Part shown: positions 15,143-24,187 of the stretch, one piece after another | Position numbering within the stretch: position 1 is the first letter of the stretch | How the letters are laid out: each line of letters starts with the position of its first letter | From: EA-27 sp964396265 | GTDB lineage: Archaea; Thermoplasmatota; Thermoplasmata; RBG-16-68-12; EA-27 | Reading direction: 5' to 3' | Length of the DNA: 64,000 bases | Assembly (NCBI GenBank): GCA_964396265.1 | Contig: CAYNEM010000011.1 | Location: 1 to 64,000, forward strand | Notes under the pieces: model-generated | Database searches by the model: none | What the model was told of the DNA's origin: nothing | What the model saw: the letters and a program-made list of their open reading frames with translations, nothing else | Program-made: the position numbers and the translations under genes

Positions 15143-16524
15143 CCATGCTCTTCGAGAGTGAGATGTCGCCGTGGGACCAAGCGGCGGTCAAAAACCTCTG
15201 CGAAGAGGTCGGGATGCCCGTCCCCTCGTTCGGCGTGTTCATCCCAAGGAAGAAACGGCGGAGAGGGAGCGGGGGGTACAACGGCCCCGGCCGCCGTCGC
15301 TTAGTACGCGATAAGCGCGGCAGGCGGCGTCGTCGGAGAGGCGTCGATGGTCGGAACCCCGACTACGCCTTCCCCGCGATGATTCTGAAGAAGCCGGTCC
15401 GAAGGACGCTCCAAGAGGTGAACTGGAAATCGTCGGCTGGTAGCCGCCAGAGACACCTCCGGGACGACGACGAGGTGGGCGGAAACCAAATCTCGGTCGG
15501 CGTCGAGGATTGGCGCCATGAGTTGAATCTCACCATCGGGAAGGTCTACCGCACCACCGCCTCCTTCGCCGTTCGGGGGGTCAAGGTCTTCATCGAGTAT
15601 CATCCCGGCGACAAGTTGTCCTACATCCCGGCCCTCATCGCCAACGCCATCTGGTCGGACGTGTCGCACAAGATTTGGCCGGTCGTCGTCGAACTCATCC
15701 GAATCTACTTCTCCCAGAGGGTCACGCCGTCGAAGCCCGACCTACTCCTCGGGCTCGATACCGTCTACAACGAGTTGCGCGACGTCCTCGCACTCAAAAT
15801 GGACCGCAAGAGGTCGAGGGCTCTCGGCCTCGCTCGCCGGCACGTCCTCCTCGTCGGTCCACCGGGCTGCGGGAAGACTCTCCTCATGCGGAACATCTGC
15901 CATTTCATCGGGAAGCGGGGCATCACCATCTACCTACGCGGCTTCGACGCCTTCGAGAAGTGGGCACCGATGGTCTCGATGATTGCCGGCATCGTCGACA
16001 TACCGGTCGTCCTCGTCGCCGACGAAATCGACGAGATGGCGCAGACCCGGGAGAACCAAGGTTCGCGGACCTTCGAGTTCCTCCGGCTCATGGACGGCGT
16101 CGTCGATATGCCGAACGTGACCTTCATCGCGACCTCGAACCGACCGGACCTTCTCGACCCGGCGCTCCTGCGGCCCGAGCGGTTCTGCCCGGTCTACACC
16201 ATCTCCTACCCCGACGCCGACGCCCGGGCGGTCATGTTCGAGACCTTCCTGAAGCAGTACGCGAACGGCACCCGTCTCTACGCGACGGGCGTCATCCTCG
16301 CGCTCGCGAAGAAGACCGAGCATTGGACCGGCGCGGACATCCGAGCCGTCGTCGAGGATGAGGTCTACGCCGTGAAGGGCGACATCAAGAAGTTCGACAT
16401 CCGGAACGTCGGGCAGCGCGTCAAGGTCCGAGACCCCGAAATCCAGCGTCTCTTCCGCCTCTGGAATGGGCTGTTTAACAGATGGCAGAAGGAAGCGCAG
16501 ACTCCCGTGAGCCTGTACCAGTAG
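15139..16524 (+). CDS. AAA+ ATPase
   Basis: 461 aa. Walker A GPPGCGKT, Walker B VVLVADEID, and TSNRPDLLDPALLRPERF (sensor 1 plus arginine-finger region) place it in classical AAA clade (FtsH/CDC48/proteasomal type). The first 200 residues are basic then beta-rich and unlike known clamps or proteases; no protease domain is present. May be a remodelling ATPase for replication or packaging. GTG 15139 overlaps TGA; ATG 15145 is an alternative. Confidence 0.8.
   Translation: MTMLFESEMSPWDQAAVKNLCEEVGMPVPSFGVFIPRKKRRRGSGGYNGPGRRRLVRDKRGRRRRRRGVDGRNPDYAFPAMILKKPVRRTLQEVNWKSSAGSRQRHLRDDDEVGGNQISVGVEDWRHELNLTIGKVYRTTASFAVRGVKVFIEYHPGDKLSYIPALIANAIWSDVSHKIWPVVVELIRIYFSQRVTPSKPDLLLGLDTVYNELRDVLALKMDRKRSRALGLARRHVLLVGPPGCGKTLLMRNICHFIGKRGITIYLRGFDAFEKWAPMVSMIAGIVDIPVVLVADEIDEMAQTRENQGSRTFEFLRLMDGVVDMPNVTFIATSNRPDLLDPALLRPERFCPVYTISYPDADARAVMFETFLKQYANGTRLYATGVILALAKKTEHWTGADIRAVVEDEVYAVKGDIKKFDIRNVGQRVKVRDPEIQRLFRLWNGLFNRWQKEAQTPVSLYQ
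16471..16481. repeat. Dispersed palindrome, CTGTTTAACAG
   Basis: Exact copy inside the AAA+ gene, encoding Gly-Leu-Phe-Asn-Arg. Confidence 0.85.
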
Positions 16525-16529
16525 CCCGG

Positions 16530-16970
16530 CTACTCATCGTAGGGCGTCAGGTACGGGAGGCGCCCTTCGAGGCGGTAGGCGTTCGGCATCCGGGGCGGCG
16601 AGAAAATCCGCTGCAACCGGGGCAAGACCTCGGTGATGAAGTCGATTTTGAGCCGCTGCCACTTCGCGACGGTGTGCTTCCCGATGAGGTTGGCGAGCGG
16701 CTCGTTCGAGACGGCCATTGGAATCATCGTGTCGCCGAGTTCCCGGTGCATCTCGAAGCGGTGATGCCCGTCGACGACTTGGACGGTCCCGTAGTTGAAC
16801 GGGTCTTCGACGCCGATGACGGGTGGGAACTTCACGCCGAGGGCGTGGAGGTTGAGGAACCGCTGGACCTTCTTCGGGTCGACGATGTGGTCCGAGACGA
16901 CGTTCTCGATGGGGACCATCTCGCGGAACCGCTCGGGATGATGGTAGACCGCGAGGAGGGGTCCGCGCAC
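16530..16970 (-). CDS. ParB/sulfiredoxin-like nuclease-domain protein
   Basis: 146 aa. VQVVDGHHRFEMHRELG is the ParB N-terminal-like signature (GxHR type), with VDPKKVQRFLNLHALG before it. No helix-turn-helix follows, so it is not a full ParB; such domains can bind CTP or act as nucleases. GTG 16970 lies at the predicted start of a leaderless transcript from the TATA box at 16994-17002. Confidence 0.7.
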   Translation of the reverse strand: MRGPLLAVYHHPERFREMVPIENVVSDHIVDPKKVQRFLNLHALGVKFPPVIGVEDPFNYGTVQVVDGHHRFEMHRELGDTMIPMAVSNEPLANLIGKHTVAKWQRLKIDFITEVLPRLQRIFSPPRMPNAYRLEGRLPYLTPYDE

Positions 16971-16993
16971 AGTCTCACGATTACGGTCGCAAA

Positions 16994-17002
16994 ACTATAA
17001 AG
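16994..17002 (-). promoter_or_regulatory. TATA box of ParB-like gene
   Basis: CTTTATAGT on the minus strand, about 25 bp upstream of GTG 16970. Confidence 0.6.
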
Positions 17003-17128
17003 GTTGGCCGCTGCTGAACAAAGGCGTCGTGCGCCCCGTCGCGGGGGAGCCCCACCCCACGAAGTCTACTTTTGCACGACAGTCGCGGCGATGACCCGTG
17101 CTTCCCGCAGGAGTCCGCCGCGACTTAT

Positions 17129-17284
17129 TCATCCGACCATCGCAGCGAGGAGAAGGTACGCCGCCATCCAGTCGTGGTCGGGACACGACCGGCAATGCCA
17201 CATCCGCATCTGGACGATTCGTCCTCGTGAGTCGCGGTCCACCTCGAAGTAGTGGTTCCCGACCTTGATTCGTTGGTGAGGCAT
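17129..17284 (-). CDS. 51-aa CxxC protein
   Basis: MPHQRIKVGNHYFEV... contains WHCRSCPDHDW, a plausible half zinc site, then a hydrophobic tail (AAYLLLAAMVG). Six bases behind the membrane-protein gene, same strand. The 125 bp downstream (17004-17128) holds nothing recognisable. Confidence 0.55.
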   Translation of the reverse strand: MPHQRIKVGNHYFEVDRDSRGRIVQMRMWHCRSCPDHDWMAAYLLLAAMVG

Positions 17285-17290
17285 CGGCGT

Positions 17291-17488
17291 TCACCCCTTC
17301 GGCGGTGGTGCGGCCCCGGCGGGCGGGTTCCGGTCGCTCCTCTGGAAGTAACTCAGCAGGACGGTGGTGATGATGATTCCGATGGTCTCGACCGGGAGAA
17401 TCCGAGCGTAGATGGTGTAGAGGAACCCGACTCCGCACATCATCGTGAGCCACCATCGGGCCGAGTACCACGGTTTTTCCTCGGGCAC
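17291..17488 (-). CDS. Small membrane protein, 65 aa
   Basis: Two hydrophobic segments (WWLTMMCGVGFLYTIYA and TIGIIITTVLLSYF) with a proline-rich cytosolic tail. GTG start overlaps the upstream TAG (TAGTG). Could be holin-like or a membrane anchor; no family assigned. Confidence 0.6.
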   Translation of the reverse strand: MPEEKPWYSARWWLTMMCGVGFLYTIYARILPVETIGIIITTVLLSYFQRSDRNPPAGAAPPPKG

Positions 17489-17706
17489 TACGTTCCCTCC
17501 TTCTCCTTCCGGTCTTCCTCGTCCATCTCCTTCAGGATGGCACGGGCCACCGCGCTCGGACAGCGGTCCTTCTGCACGCACGGATTGGGGCATCGCTTCG
17601 CCATCTCCTCGGCGAGCCTCCGGCGGACGTACCGAGCCTGCTCCCGGTCGTCGAGCCGCTCAAGCATCTCCGGGTCGAGGTCGATTCGGATGTCGATGGG
17701 GGTCAC
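17488..17706 (-). CDS. 72-aa Cys-containing helical protein
   Basis: VTPIDIRIDLDPEMLERLDD... then RCPNPCVQKDRCP and a charged tail. The GTG start overlaps the TGA of the tiny zinc-ribbon gene before it. Function unknown. Confidence 0.6.
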   Translation of the reverse strand: MTPIDIRIDLDPEMLERLDDREQARYVRRRLAEEMAKRCPNPCVQKDRCPSAVARAILKEMDEEDRKEKEGT

Positions 17707-17804
17707 GGGCCGGCCACCGCCAACTCTGGACAGCCGGTCCAATGGTACGTCGTCGTCTTGTCATTTTCGTTCTGGGGGTGGCCGCACTTCGAGCAGGTCG
17801 GCAT
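17703..17804 (-). CDS. 33-aa zinc-ribbon micro-protein
   Basis: MPTCSKCGHPQNENDKTTTY... with CxxC and a downstream single Cys. Wedged between two genes with a GTGA overlap, which supports it being translated. Confidence 0.5.
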   Translation of the reverse strand: MPTCSKCGHPQNENDKTTTYHWTGCPELAVAGP

Positions 17805-17811
17805 CCGTCAC

Positions 17812-18627
17812 CTACGCCGGCGGAGCGAGAACCTCGCCGTAGAAGTGTTCGATGGCTTGGTCGACCGCGCCCATGAACTCGTAGATGCCGTCCTCGCCCA
17901 TGTGCCGGGGAAGTTCGTGGGTCGCGAGGTAGGTGAAGATGTTCCAGACGTGCCAGAGGTTGCCCCGGTCTTCGAGCGTCGTGATTTCCGGGACCGCCCA
18001 GACCTCGCGGGCGACCTTCCGGTAGCGCTCCGCCATCCCCATCCAGACCATCATTTCCTCGAACCGCTCCAGCACGACCGGGATTTCGGTCATGCGCTTG
18101 AGGCGGGGGATGACGCCGGCGACCTCCGCGATGGCCTCCACGACCGTCGTGGCGAAGGTTTCGGGGTCGAACGCGCCGGTTAGGTGCTTCTTCGACCACC
18201 GCTCCAGAATGGACGCGGAGACCATCCCGTTCGTGCAGGCGAGCCGGTGGATGAGCCCGACGACGCTGAGCCGGTGCGACCCGTCGAGGCTGTTGATGAC
18301 CCGGACTCCGACGCGGACCTCGTCGCCGACCCGGACCGCGTGCTTGTCCGGGCTCAGGAAATCGGCGAAGAGCCGGGCGCCGTTCTTGAAGACGTGGATG
18401 TTCTGGATGAGCCCGCCCTCCTCGGCCTTCCCGACGAGGGCAGAGATGCACTTGCGGTGCGAGATGGGTTGGTACTTGTCGGAGCCGATGTAGAAGACCG
18501 TGGTCGGGTCTCCGACTCGGCGGATGGCCTTGTGATTGGGAACGGGGTGATAAGACGGAAACTCGACGTCCCGTTGGATGTAGACGGGAACGGCCTCAAC
18601 CTCGAAATCCCACGAGGCGCGGGGCAC
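17812..18627 (-). CDS. DUF932-family protein
   Basis: 271 aa. Central region YQPISHRKCISAL..., VRVINSLDGSHRLSVVGLIHRLACTNGMV matches the DUF932 phage/plasmid family (hallmark R-L-x-C-x-N-G-M). These proteins are common on viruses and plasmids; role unknown. Followed closely by the small zinc and membrane genes. Confidence 0.7.
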   Translation of the reverse strand: MPRASWDFEVEAVPVYIQRDVEFPSYHPVPNHKAIRRVGDPTTVFYIGSDKYQPISHRKCISALVGKAEEGGLIQNIHVFKNGARLFADFLSPDKHAVRVGDEVRVGVRVINSLDGSHRLSVVGLIHRLACTNGMVSASILERWSKKHLTGAFDPETFATTVVEAIAEVAGVIPRLKRMTEIPVVLERFEEMMVWMGMAERYRKVAREVWAVPEITTLEDRGNLWHVWNIFTYLATHELPRHMGEDGIYEFMGAVDQAIEHFYGEVLAPPA

Positions 18628-18629
18628 GG

Positions 18630-19379
18630 CTACTCCCCCTTCGCCTTGTAGAGCGACCCCTCGCGGGTGACCAGCCCCTTCTTTTCGAGTCCCTTCAGGG
18701 CCGTGAAGAGACCGGAGCCGTCAATCTTGACCGACGTGACCAGTTCTCCGAAGGTCAGCGAGGCGGCGGGGTTCTTCTGGAACCGCTTGAGGACCGTGGT
18801 CTCGTTCGCGGTCAGGACGGGACCGGCGGGCTTCGCGGGTGTGTGACCGGGGCATTGGGGCCGGTCGCAGGCGGCAGGTTCGTCGGGGGTGTTCTCTTCG
18901 CAGAGACCGCAGATGCCGCACTTGTCGTGCGCGATGTCGGGGCCGTCGCAGGGATGGACCGGCGGGGTCTCGACCTTAATCTCGTCGAAGATTTCGGAAA
19001 TGGGTCTCGGGTCGACAACCGGAACCGAAACGGGCGGAGTCGGTGGGACAGGCTTGCGCTTCCGACGGGTGGTCTGCACTTCTGCGACAGCGGCACGAGC
19101 CTCGTCCAGACTCATGCCCGTTCTGTCTGCAATCTCCTTCGCCTTCGGCATCCGTTCCTCGACGGGCGTCTCCTCGACCGTCACGGGCTCGGGGATGGTC
19201 GAGTTGAGGGTCGGGACGAGAGCGGGGACGACCTCGATTACCGGCGCGGGCCCGGGAAGGTCGCGGTACATCGGCGAGAACGCCATGACGACGCAGTCCT
19301 TGGAAAGCGGGTGTTCGTCAATACGGCGGCCCGGCGGAACCTGAATCACCGCGAGCCAGAAGGTCGACTTTTCGGGCAT
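18630..19379 (-). CDS. Zinc cluster plus winged-helix protein
   Basis: 249 aa. Pro-rich linkers surround a UBA-like stretch (AKEIADRTGMSLDEARAAVA), a Cys group (CDGPDIAHDKCGICGLC...CDRPQC) and a C-terminal winged helix (TVLKRFQKNPAASLTFGEL...LEKKGLVTREG). Probably a DNA-binding regulator. Divergent from the amidoligase operon. Confidence 0.6.
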   Translation of the reverse strand: MPEKSTFWLAVIQVPPGRRIDEHPLSKDCVVMAFSPMYRDLPGPAPVIEVVPALVPTLNSTIPEPVTVEETPVEERMPKAKEIADRTGMSLDEARAAVAEVQTTRRKRKPVPPTPPVSVPVVDPRPISEIFDEIKVETPPVHPCDGPDIAHDKCGICGLCEENTPDEPAACDRPQCPGHTPAKPAGPVLTANETTVLKRFQKNPAASLTFGELVTSVKIDGSGLFTALKGLEKKGLVTREGSLYKAKGE

Positions 19380-19462
19380 TGTGTTACGCTCGGACCCTCA
19401 TACGCAGGGCGCTACTTAAGTTTAACTGGGTCAACATTCTGTATATCGGACATACACGATGA

Positions 19463-19473
19463 CCGTTTTACAG
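19463..19473. repeat. Dispersed palindrome, one mismatch
   Basis: CCGTTTTACAG about 25 bp upstream of the amidoligase TATA box. Confidence 0.6.
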
Positions 19474-19496
19474 GGGTGTGACCCCCCCAACGAAGG

Positions 19497-19506
19497 TATT
19501 TATATC
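19497..19506 (+). promoter_or_regulatory. TATA box of amidoligase operon
   Basis: TATTTATATC about 30 bp before ATG 19536. Confidence 0.65.
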
Positions 19507-19535
19507 AATGCCAACGGTTCCTAATACTCGTCCAG

Positions 19536-21293
19536 ATGCCGCTCGACTTCTCCACGCCGCCGACCGAATTGATGTTCGGGACCGACCCCGAGTTCATGGT
19601 GGCGAAGTTCGACGCTCAGGGTCGGGAGCGTGGTTACGTCTCCGCGACCTCTATCTCTCCGTGGAATGAGCGGGGAACCCAGCACCGTCCGATGGGGACG
19701 ACCGAGTTCCCCTTTGGAAGCATTGGGACCGACGGTGCGGGTACGCCCGCCGAGATGAGCGTGCTTCCCGCGCCGACTCTCGAAAGGATGTGGGAACACG
19801 TTTTCCACATACTCAAGGACGGCGTCAAGGAACTCAAACGAGCGAGGGGACGGGGGGTCCGCAGTCCGGGGGAAACACTCCGAATGAAGTTCGGAGCGAT
19901 GGCCTTTTCGGGGGTTCCGACGGGCGGGCACTTCCACATCACCTCGAAGGGCGCGGGTCCGGGAACGGACCCGATGCGATGGAAATGGCCGTGGAACGGA
20001 AGCCCCGAGGCGATGCACACACTCCCGTTTTTCATCAGCGTCGCGTCATTCTTCTTCGACAGGCACCATTGGGAGCGCGTCGGTAGTTATGGCCGGATGG
20101 GCGACATCCACCCTTCCCCCGGCCAAGAATCCGCGCACGGCGCGTCCGGCACACGGGGTTATTGGTCGGGGGGGTGGAAAGGGTACGAATACCGAACCCC
20201 TCCGACTTGGATTTCGCCCAGCAGTCCGCAGTTCCGCGACACGCTCTTCAAGACCATTTACTCGGTGGTCAAGTCGTCCGCCGACGAGAAGGTGGCGCAG
20301 GCAAAATATCTCCACGAGGTCTTCCGGGCGCTCGGCATCGCGAAGGGTTTGATTGGCGACGTCGACATCCCCAACCAGACCATAGAAGGTTACAACGAGT
20401 TTCGGGGAATAATCCAAGAACGCGCCACCCGAGCCGAACTCACCTACACCGGCGCTCCTCTCGGGGGCCACATCGCGATAAATCGCATCATGGGCAGCGC
20501 CCGGGGGGATGGACAGCCCGAGCGAATCGCCCGCGCCATGCTCGAAGTGAAAGACCAGTTCCGTGAGCAACTTCCGTCGCTCGAATGGTTCTGGCCGCTC
20601 ATCGTCCCGGACCGCGTCCGCGACGGACGGATGAATGAGCCGTCGTGGTATCCGCCGACCGGCGACCTCGTCTACCCGCAGGTCGCGCCGCCCGGCATCA
20701 TCGCGGCCATCAATGCCATCGAAGCCACGTACGCCACGTTCGTCGCGACCCGCAAACACGAGTGGATGGAGAAGGGGCGGATTGCGGCCGGGGCGCTCGG
20801 CGTCACTTGGGAGACCCAGATTCGCGGCGGCGTCTCCGTCGAGCGAGACCCGCACGTCTCGGAAATCTCCCTCATCGCGTCGGAGATTGCTCGACGGGTC
20901 ATCATAGCCATCGTACCACGAAGGCCCGACGAGACTCACGCCGGGCTGCGCGTCATCGGTGGGAGAAACGAAAGGCCGTCGTTCCTCACCCAACCCGGCG
21001 CCGTCATGGAAACGACGAGTGACTTCGCGTTCTTGAGACCCGTCCGAGACTGGCTCGGCGCCGAGGAAATGTCGGTCACCGGCACGGCGTCGTCCGGCGT
21101 GGTTTTCCTGAAACTCGCCTTCCGGGAGAATCCGACCGATTTCAAATACAAACTCCTCGCCCTCTACATCCTCTACAACGGCGGCTACATCGCTCCGGGG
21201 GCGGGGGAAGCCGCAGCGAGGTATCATCCCCCCGGAGAACCCGCCGAGACCGCCGCGCAGGGAACCAACGCACGCGCCCCGCAGACCGTCTGA
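19536..21293 (+). CDS. Putative phage-type amidoligase (COOH-NH2 ligase)
   Basis: 585 aa. FGTDPEFMV at the N-terminus, GAGTPAEMS, TGGHFHIT and the later SYGRMGDIHP...YEYRTPPTWI follow the motif order of the glutamine-synthetase-fold amidoligase family described from phages. These are predicted to join a carboxylate and an amine using ATP. The class II amidotransferase next door could supply ammonia. The last 250 residues are extra to the core. Confidence 0.65.
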   Translation: MPLDFSTPPTELMFGTDPEFMVAKFDAQGRERGYVSATSISPWNERGTQHRPMGTTEFPFGSIGTDGAGTPAEMSVLPAPTLERMWEHVFHILKDGVKELKRARGRGVRSPGETLRMKFGAMAFSGVPTGGHFHITSKGAGPGTDPMRWKWPWNGSPEAMHTLPFFISVASFFFDRHHWERVGSYGRMGDIHPSPGQESAHGASGTRGYWSGGWKGYEYRTPPTWISPSSPQFRDTLFKTIYSVVKSSADEKVAQAKYLHEVFRALGIAKGLIGDVDIPNQTIEGYNEFRGIIQERATRAELTYTGAPLGGHIAINRIMGSARGDGQPERIARAMLEVKDQFREQLPSLEWFWPLIVPDRVRDGRMNEPSWYPPTGDLVYPQVAPPGIIAAINAIEATYATFVATRKHEWMEKGRIAAGALGVTWETQIRGGVSVERDPHVSEISLIASEIARRVIIAIVPRRPDETHAGLRVIGGRNERPSFLTQPGAVMETTSDFAFLRPVRDWLGAEEMSVTGTASSGVVFLKLAFRENPTDFKYKLLALYILYNGGYIAPGAGEAAARYHPPGEPAETAAQGTNARAPQTV

Positions 21294-21306
21294 GGAGGAA
21301 CCGGCC

Positions 21307-22512
21307 GTGTGTGGAATCTTCGGCATCTTCCGGCTCGGAACCCCCGGGTCGGAAGAACTCCGACCTCTCATCAAGAACTTCCTTCAGGAAACAGCGTCCA
21401 GAGGGACCGACGCCAGCGGTCTCGCGTGGCTGACATCCGACGGGAAGTTGCGCCACCTCAAGGCGCCGGTGAAGCCCGACATCTTCGCCCGCGACGCGGT
21501 CGACAAGCACGTCCCGAAAGACTTCAAGGCGGTCATCGGTCACACCCGGCACGCAACGCAGGGCGACCCGAAGAAGAACGAGAACAACCACCCGTTGCCG
21601 TCGCTCCCCGAGTTCAAGTTCGCGACGGTCCACAACGGCATCGTCTGGTCGAAGTACGAAGGCCAGCGTCAACCCCGCGCTGAAGTCGACAGCCACATCA
21701 TCGTCCTGAACATCGAGGATGAGATGGCAGCGGGGAAACCGTTCGTGGAGGCGGTCAAGGCCGCCTACGCGAAGATGGCCGGGAGCATGACGACGGCGAC
21801 GCTCGAAGGCAACGGCAACCTCGTCATCGCGAAACACAGCAACCCCGTCGTCCTCGGTTACCTCCCGCAATGGAACGTCCTCGTCTTCGCGTCGACCGAG
21901 GACATCCTTCGCAAGTCGCTCGGCTGCTTCTTGGAGAAGTTGTTCGGCGTCTTCCAACCCTACTACGAGTGGGAACCGAAGGACGACACGCTCATCCACA
22001 TCGCCGACGGCGTCTTCAAAACCGACGTCATCAAGACGAATACGGGTTGGACTACTTTCGGGAGCGCGGGCCGGAAGGACGAGTGGAAATACACGCGGTA
22101 CGCAGGCGCGAAGGATGGAGACACCTGCTCTGTCGCCAAGACCGCGCCGAAGTCTTCCGTCCAGAGCGTCATCCTCACGCCACCGTCGGTCGAGGAGGCG
22201 ATGGAGGAGATTTCGCCGCTCGGCCTTCCGCCACAGGGGGGAGAGGTCGAAATCGAGTTGGAGAAGGAGGCCCGTAAGGCGTGGGACCAGACGGGGCTCC
22301 ATCACAAGGCAGCAATCCTTCGAGCGCTCGAACTCCCGGTGGGCCAACCCGACTTCTTGGAACTCAAGAAGTGGCACAAACTCCCCATCGTCGTCCAATC
22401 CGACCTCGCCGACGCCTTCGAGATGGGTATGTGGACGAGCAGGGGCGTCGTCAAGGCGGCGTTCGAGAAGGCGGCGAAGGAGGCCGATGAACCCGATGAT
22501 GCTTCCGCATGA
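21307..22512 (+). CDS. Class II glutamine amidotransferase
   Basis: 401 aa, begins MCGIFGIF with the catalytic Cys2 of Ntn-type glutaminases; GTDASGLAW, GHTRHATQG, HNGIV and the D-S-H-I pattern complete the glutamine-binding site. No phosphoribosyl-transferase or isomerase domain follows; the C-terminal 170 residues are unassigned. Only 13 bp after the amidoligase, so they likely act together. Confidence 0.85.
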   Translation: MCGIFGIFRLGTPGSEELRPLIKNFLQETASRGTDASGLAWLTSDGKLRHLKAPVKPDIFARDAVDKHVPKDFKAVIGHTRHATQGDPKKNENNHPLPSLPEFKFATVHNGIVWSKYEGQRQPRAEVDSHIIVLNIEDEMAAGKPFVEAVKAAYAKMAGSMTTATLEGNGNLVIAKHSNPVVLGYLPQWNVLVFASTEDILRKSLGCFLEKLFGVFQPYYEWEPKDDTLIHIADGVFKTDVIKTNTGWTTFGSAGRKDEWKYTRYAGAKDGDTCSVAKTAPKSSVQSVILTPPSVEEAMEEISPLGLPPQGGEVEIELEKEARKAWDQTGLHHKAAILRALELPVGQPDFLELKKWHKLPIVVQSDLADAFEMGMWTSRGVVKAAFEKAAKEADEPDDASA

Positions 22513-22807
22513 GGTCCAAGCCCTCGTCAACGAGGCGGACATCGAGGACGTCGTCCTCGCGCTGCTCCTCGTCCCGAAGAAGGACACGCGGACCGCAGCC
22601 AACCAGATTGCCCGCGTCCTGAAGAAGCACAAGGCCGAGCAATGCTGGCGCGACACCATCGTCAAGTCCGGCGTCGGCGAGGACGTCGCCCGCCGTCTCA
22701 CGAAGGAGTTCGGGTACGAGGTGGAGACGGAGGACGACGGCGAGGAGAACCCCGACGATGAGGACGACGAGGATGATGAGGACGACGAAGACGACGAAGA
22801 CGAGTGA
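22487..22807 (+). CDS. 106-aa protein with poly-Asp/Glu tail
   Basis: Helical first 75 residues (DVVLALLLVPKKDTRTAANQIARVLKK...), then an almost pure D/E tail encoded by GAT/GAC/GAG repeats (22733-22804). Overlaps the amidotransferase stop by 26 bp. A carboxylate-rich tail beside an amidoligase makes it a conceivable substrate (inference). Confidence 0.65.
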   Translation: MNPMMLPHEVQALVNEADIEDVVLALLLVPKKDTRTAANQIARVLKKHKAEQCWRDTIVKSGVGEDVARRLTKEFGYEVETEDDGEENPDDEDDEDDEDDEDDEDE

Positions 22808-22828
22808 GCGTCCGAGCGAACGCAACTC

Positions 22829-22837
22829 TCATATACC
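22829..22837 (+). promoter_or_regulatory. TATA box
   Basis: TCATATACC preceded by GCAACTC, about 30 bp before ATG 22865. Confidence 0.55.
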
Positions 22838-22864
22838 TCCCTGACCCATTGGAGATTCCCTGCG

Positions 22865-23572
22865 ATGAACGCGAACCCTCTGATGGGAGAGACCGCGATG
22901 GGTCCGACTCTCATGGAAGAGCGAGAGGCGACGCGGCCCTACGGCGTCAGCGGCATGGCGTCCGTGATGGCCGACTTCGGTCTCACGCACAGCCCCGACA
23001 AGGAGGGCTACTACCACTTCACCTCGCCCACCCTCGCCTCATCCTCGGAGGCCGCGAAGGAGTACGGGTACAACTACCTCCGCGACCAGCACCAGTTCAC
23101 GCGGGGCGATGTCAAGGTCCACGCGGAGAGGCTCCCGGGGCCGTCCCGTGGCAATCTCTCTCCATACCGCGTCCGGTTCCGTCTCCGCCACGGGCGCATC
23201 GAGCGGCTCGCAGGGGCCGCCGGCGTCAGCGGGCCTGCGGGTGCGCCGTGGTACGAGGGGCCGTTGGGCCGCAGGGAGCGCACATGGCACGGCGAGGCCG
23301 CAAGGACGGTCCCCGACCCGTGGTACAACGAGCATGAGTTCACCGACACCATCCAAGACAAGACCCTCGGGGTCGGGTACGCCTTCATCACCGCAGAACC
23401 GCTCATCAGCGGCTACGGTGGTCCCCGGATGAGCGAGGCGAAGTTCCCGTACCGGTCGGGGCTTGGACATCACAAGGGCAACGCCGGGAAGAAGGCGACC
23501 TTCGGCTTCCCCGCATGGGCGGGAATGGGCGAGTTCGCCAAGCCCATCAGGCGACTCACGGCGTTGTTCTGA
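22865..23572 (+). CDS. Hypothetical protein, 235 aa
   Basis: Aromatic- and glycine-rich (GYYHFTSPTL, GYNYLRDQHQF, PAWAGMGEF), without a recognised motif or membrane segment. It has its own TATA box inside the amidoligase cluster. Could be a structural or substrate protein. Confidence 0.6.
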   Translation: MNANPLMGETAMGPTLMEEREATRPYGVSGMASVMADFGLTHSPDKEGYYHFTSPTLASSSEAAKEYGYNYLRDQHQFTRGDVKVHAERLPGPSRGNLSPYRVRFRLRHGRIERLAGAAGVSGPAGAPWYEGPLGRRERTWHGEAARTVPDPWYNEHEFTDTIQDKTLGVGYAFITAEPLISGYGGPRMSEAKFPYRSGLGHHKGNAGKKATFGFPAWAGMGEFAKPIRRLTALF

Positions 23573-23574
23573 GT

Positions 23575-23988
23575 ATGACCGCCACGGCGCCTCCCCGGAC
23601 GCCAGAGGCAAGCGGCGGGGAGATGAATCAGTACCTCGCCCAAGCCCTCACCGAGACGAAGGAACTCCTCGACTACCTCGCGACGCTCCCGAAAGACCAG
23701 CGGAAGAAGGTCCGCGTCGGGGTCGTCCTCGCCTTCACCAAGCACCCACGGTGGGGGCAACTCTCCATCGAGAGCAGGACGAAACTCTACAAGGTCACCG
23801 AGGGAATCGCCGAGGATACCATCGGCGCGGAGCCCGAGCGGTTCGTGGGCAGCCTCTACGAGATGATGACCCTCCGGGTGAAGAAACCCGAGCGTCTCAT
23901 CGAGTTCCTCGGGCGGTGGGGAGACAGCGACGAGGGCCAGTACCTCGATGGTCTCGACTGCTTCGTCGGCCTCGCGGTCGACGTCTGA
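23575..23988 (+). CDS. Helical hypothetical protein, 137 aa
   Basis: Mostly amphipathic helices (YLAQALTETKELLDYLATL, ERFVGSLYEMMTLRV). Follows the previous gene by 2 bp; no family recognised. Last gene of the amidoligase cluster. Confidence 0.6.
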   Translation: MTATAPPRTPEASGGEMNQYLAQALTETKELLDYLATLPKDQRKKVRVGVVLAFTKHPRWGQLSIESRTKLYKVTEGIAEDTIGAEPERFVGSLYEMMTLRVKKPERLIEFLGRWGDSDEGQYLDGLDCFVGLAVDV

Positions 23989-24091
23989 CGCGGCCTCCGA
24001 ATGTCTCATCGCGCCTCTGGACGTCCCACGGGTCGTGCAGATGTGCAACAAATCTGCAACGACGTCGCCGGCCGGGACGTCTACCAACGCT

Positions 24092-24102
24092 CTGTTTAAC
24101 AG
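24092..24102. repeat. Dispersed palindrome, CTGTTTAACAG
   Basis: Exact copy; a second copy lies 32 bp away, the closest pair in the window. Confidence 0.85.
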
Positions 24103-24123
24103 ATGAAGCGGGTACGATTACCT

Positions 24124-24134
24124 CCGTTAAACAG
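24124..24134. repeat. Dispersed palindrome, one mismatch
   Basis: CCGTTAAACAG, spaced about three helical turns from the copy at 24092. Confidence 0.6.
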
Positions 24135-24187
24135 ATATGGGTGAGATGCCCTGTCCAACCTGACAGAGCAACCGACGTGCCTCCTCG

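Noticed and set aside
16995..17471. Minus-strand frame of 158 codons
   Set aside because: Overlaps three better-supported small genes and is Arg/His/Pro-rich shadow sequence.
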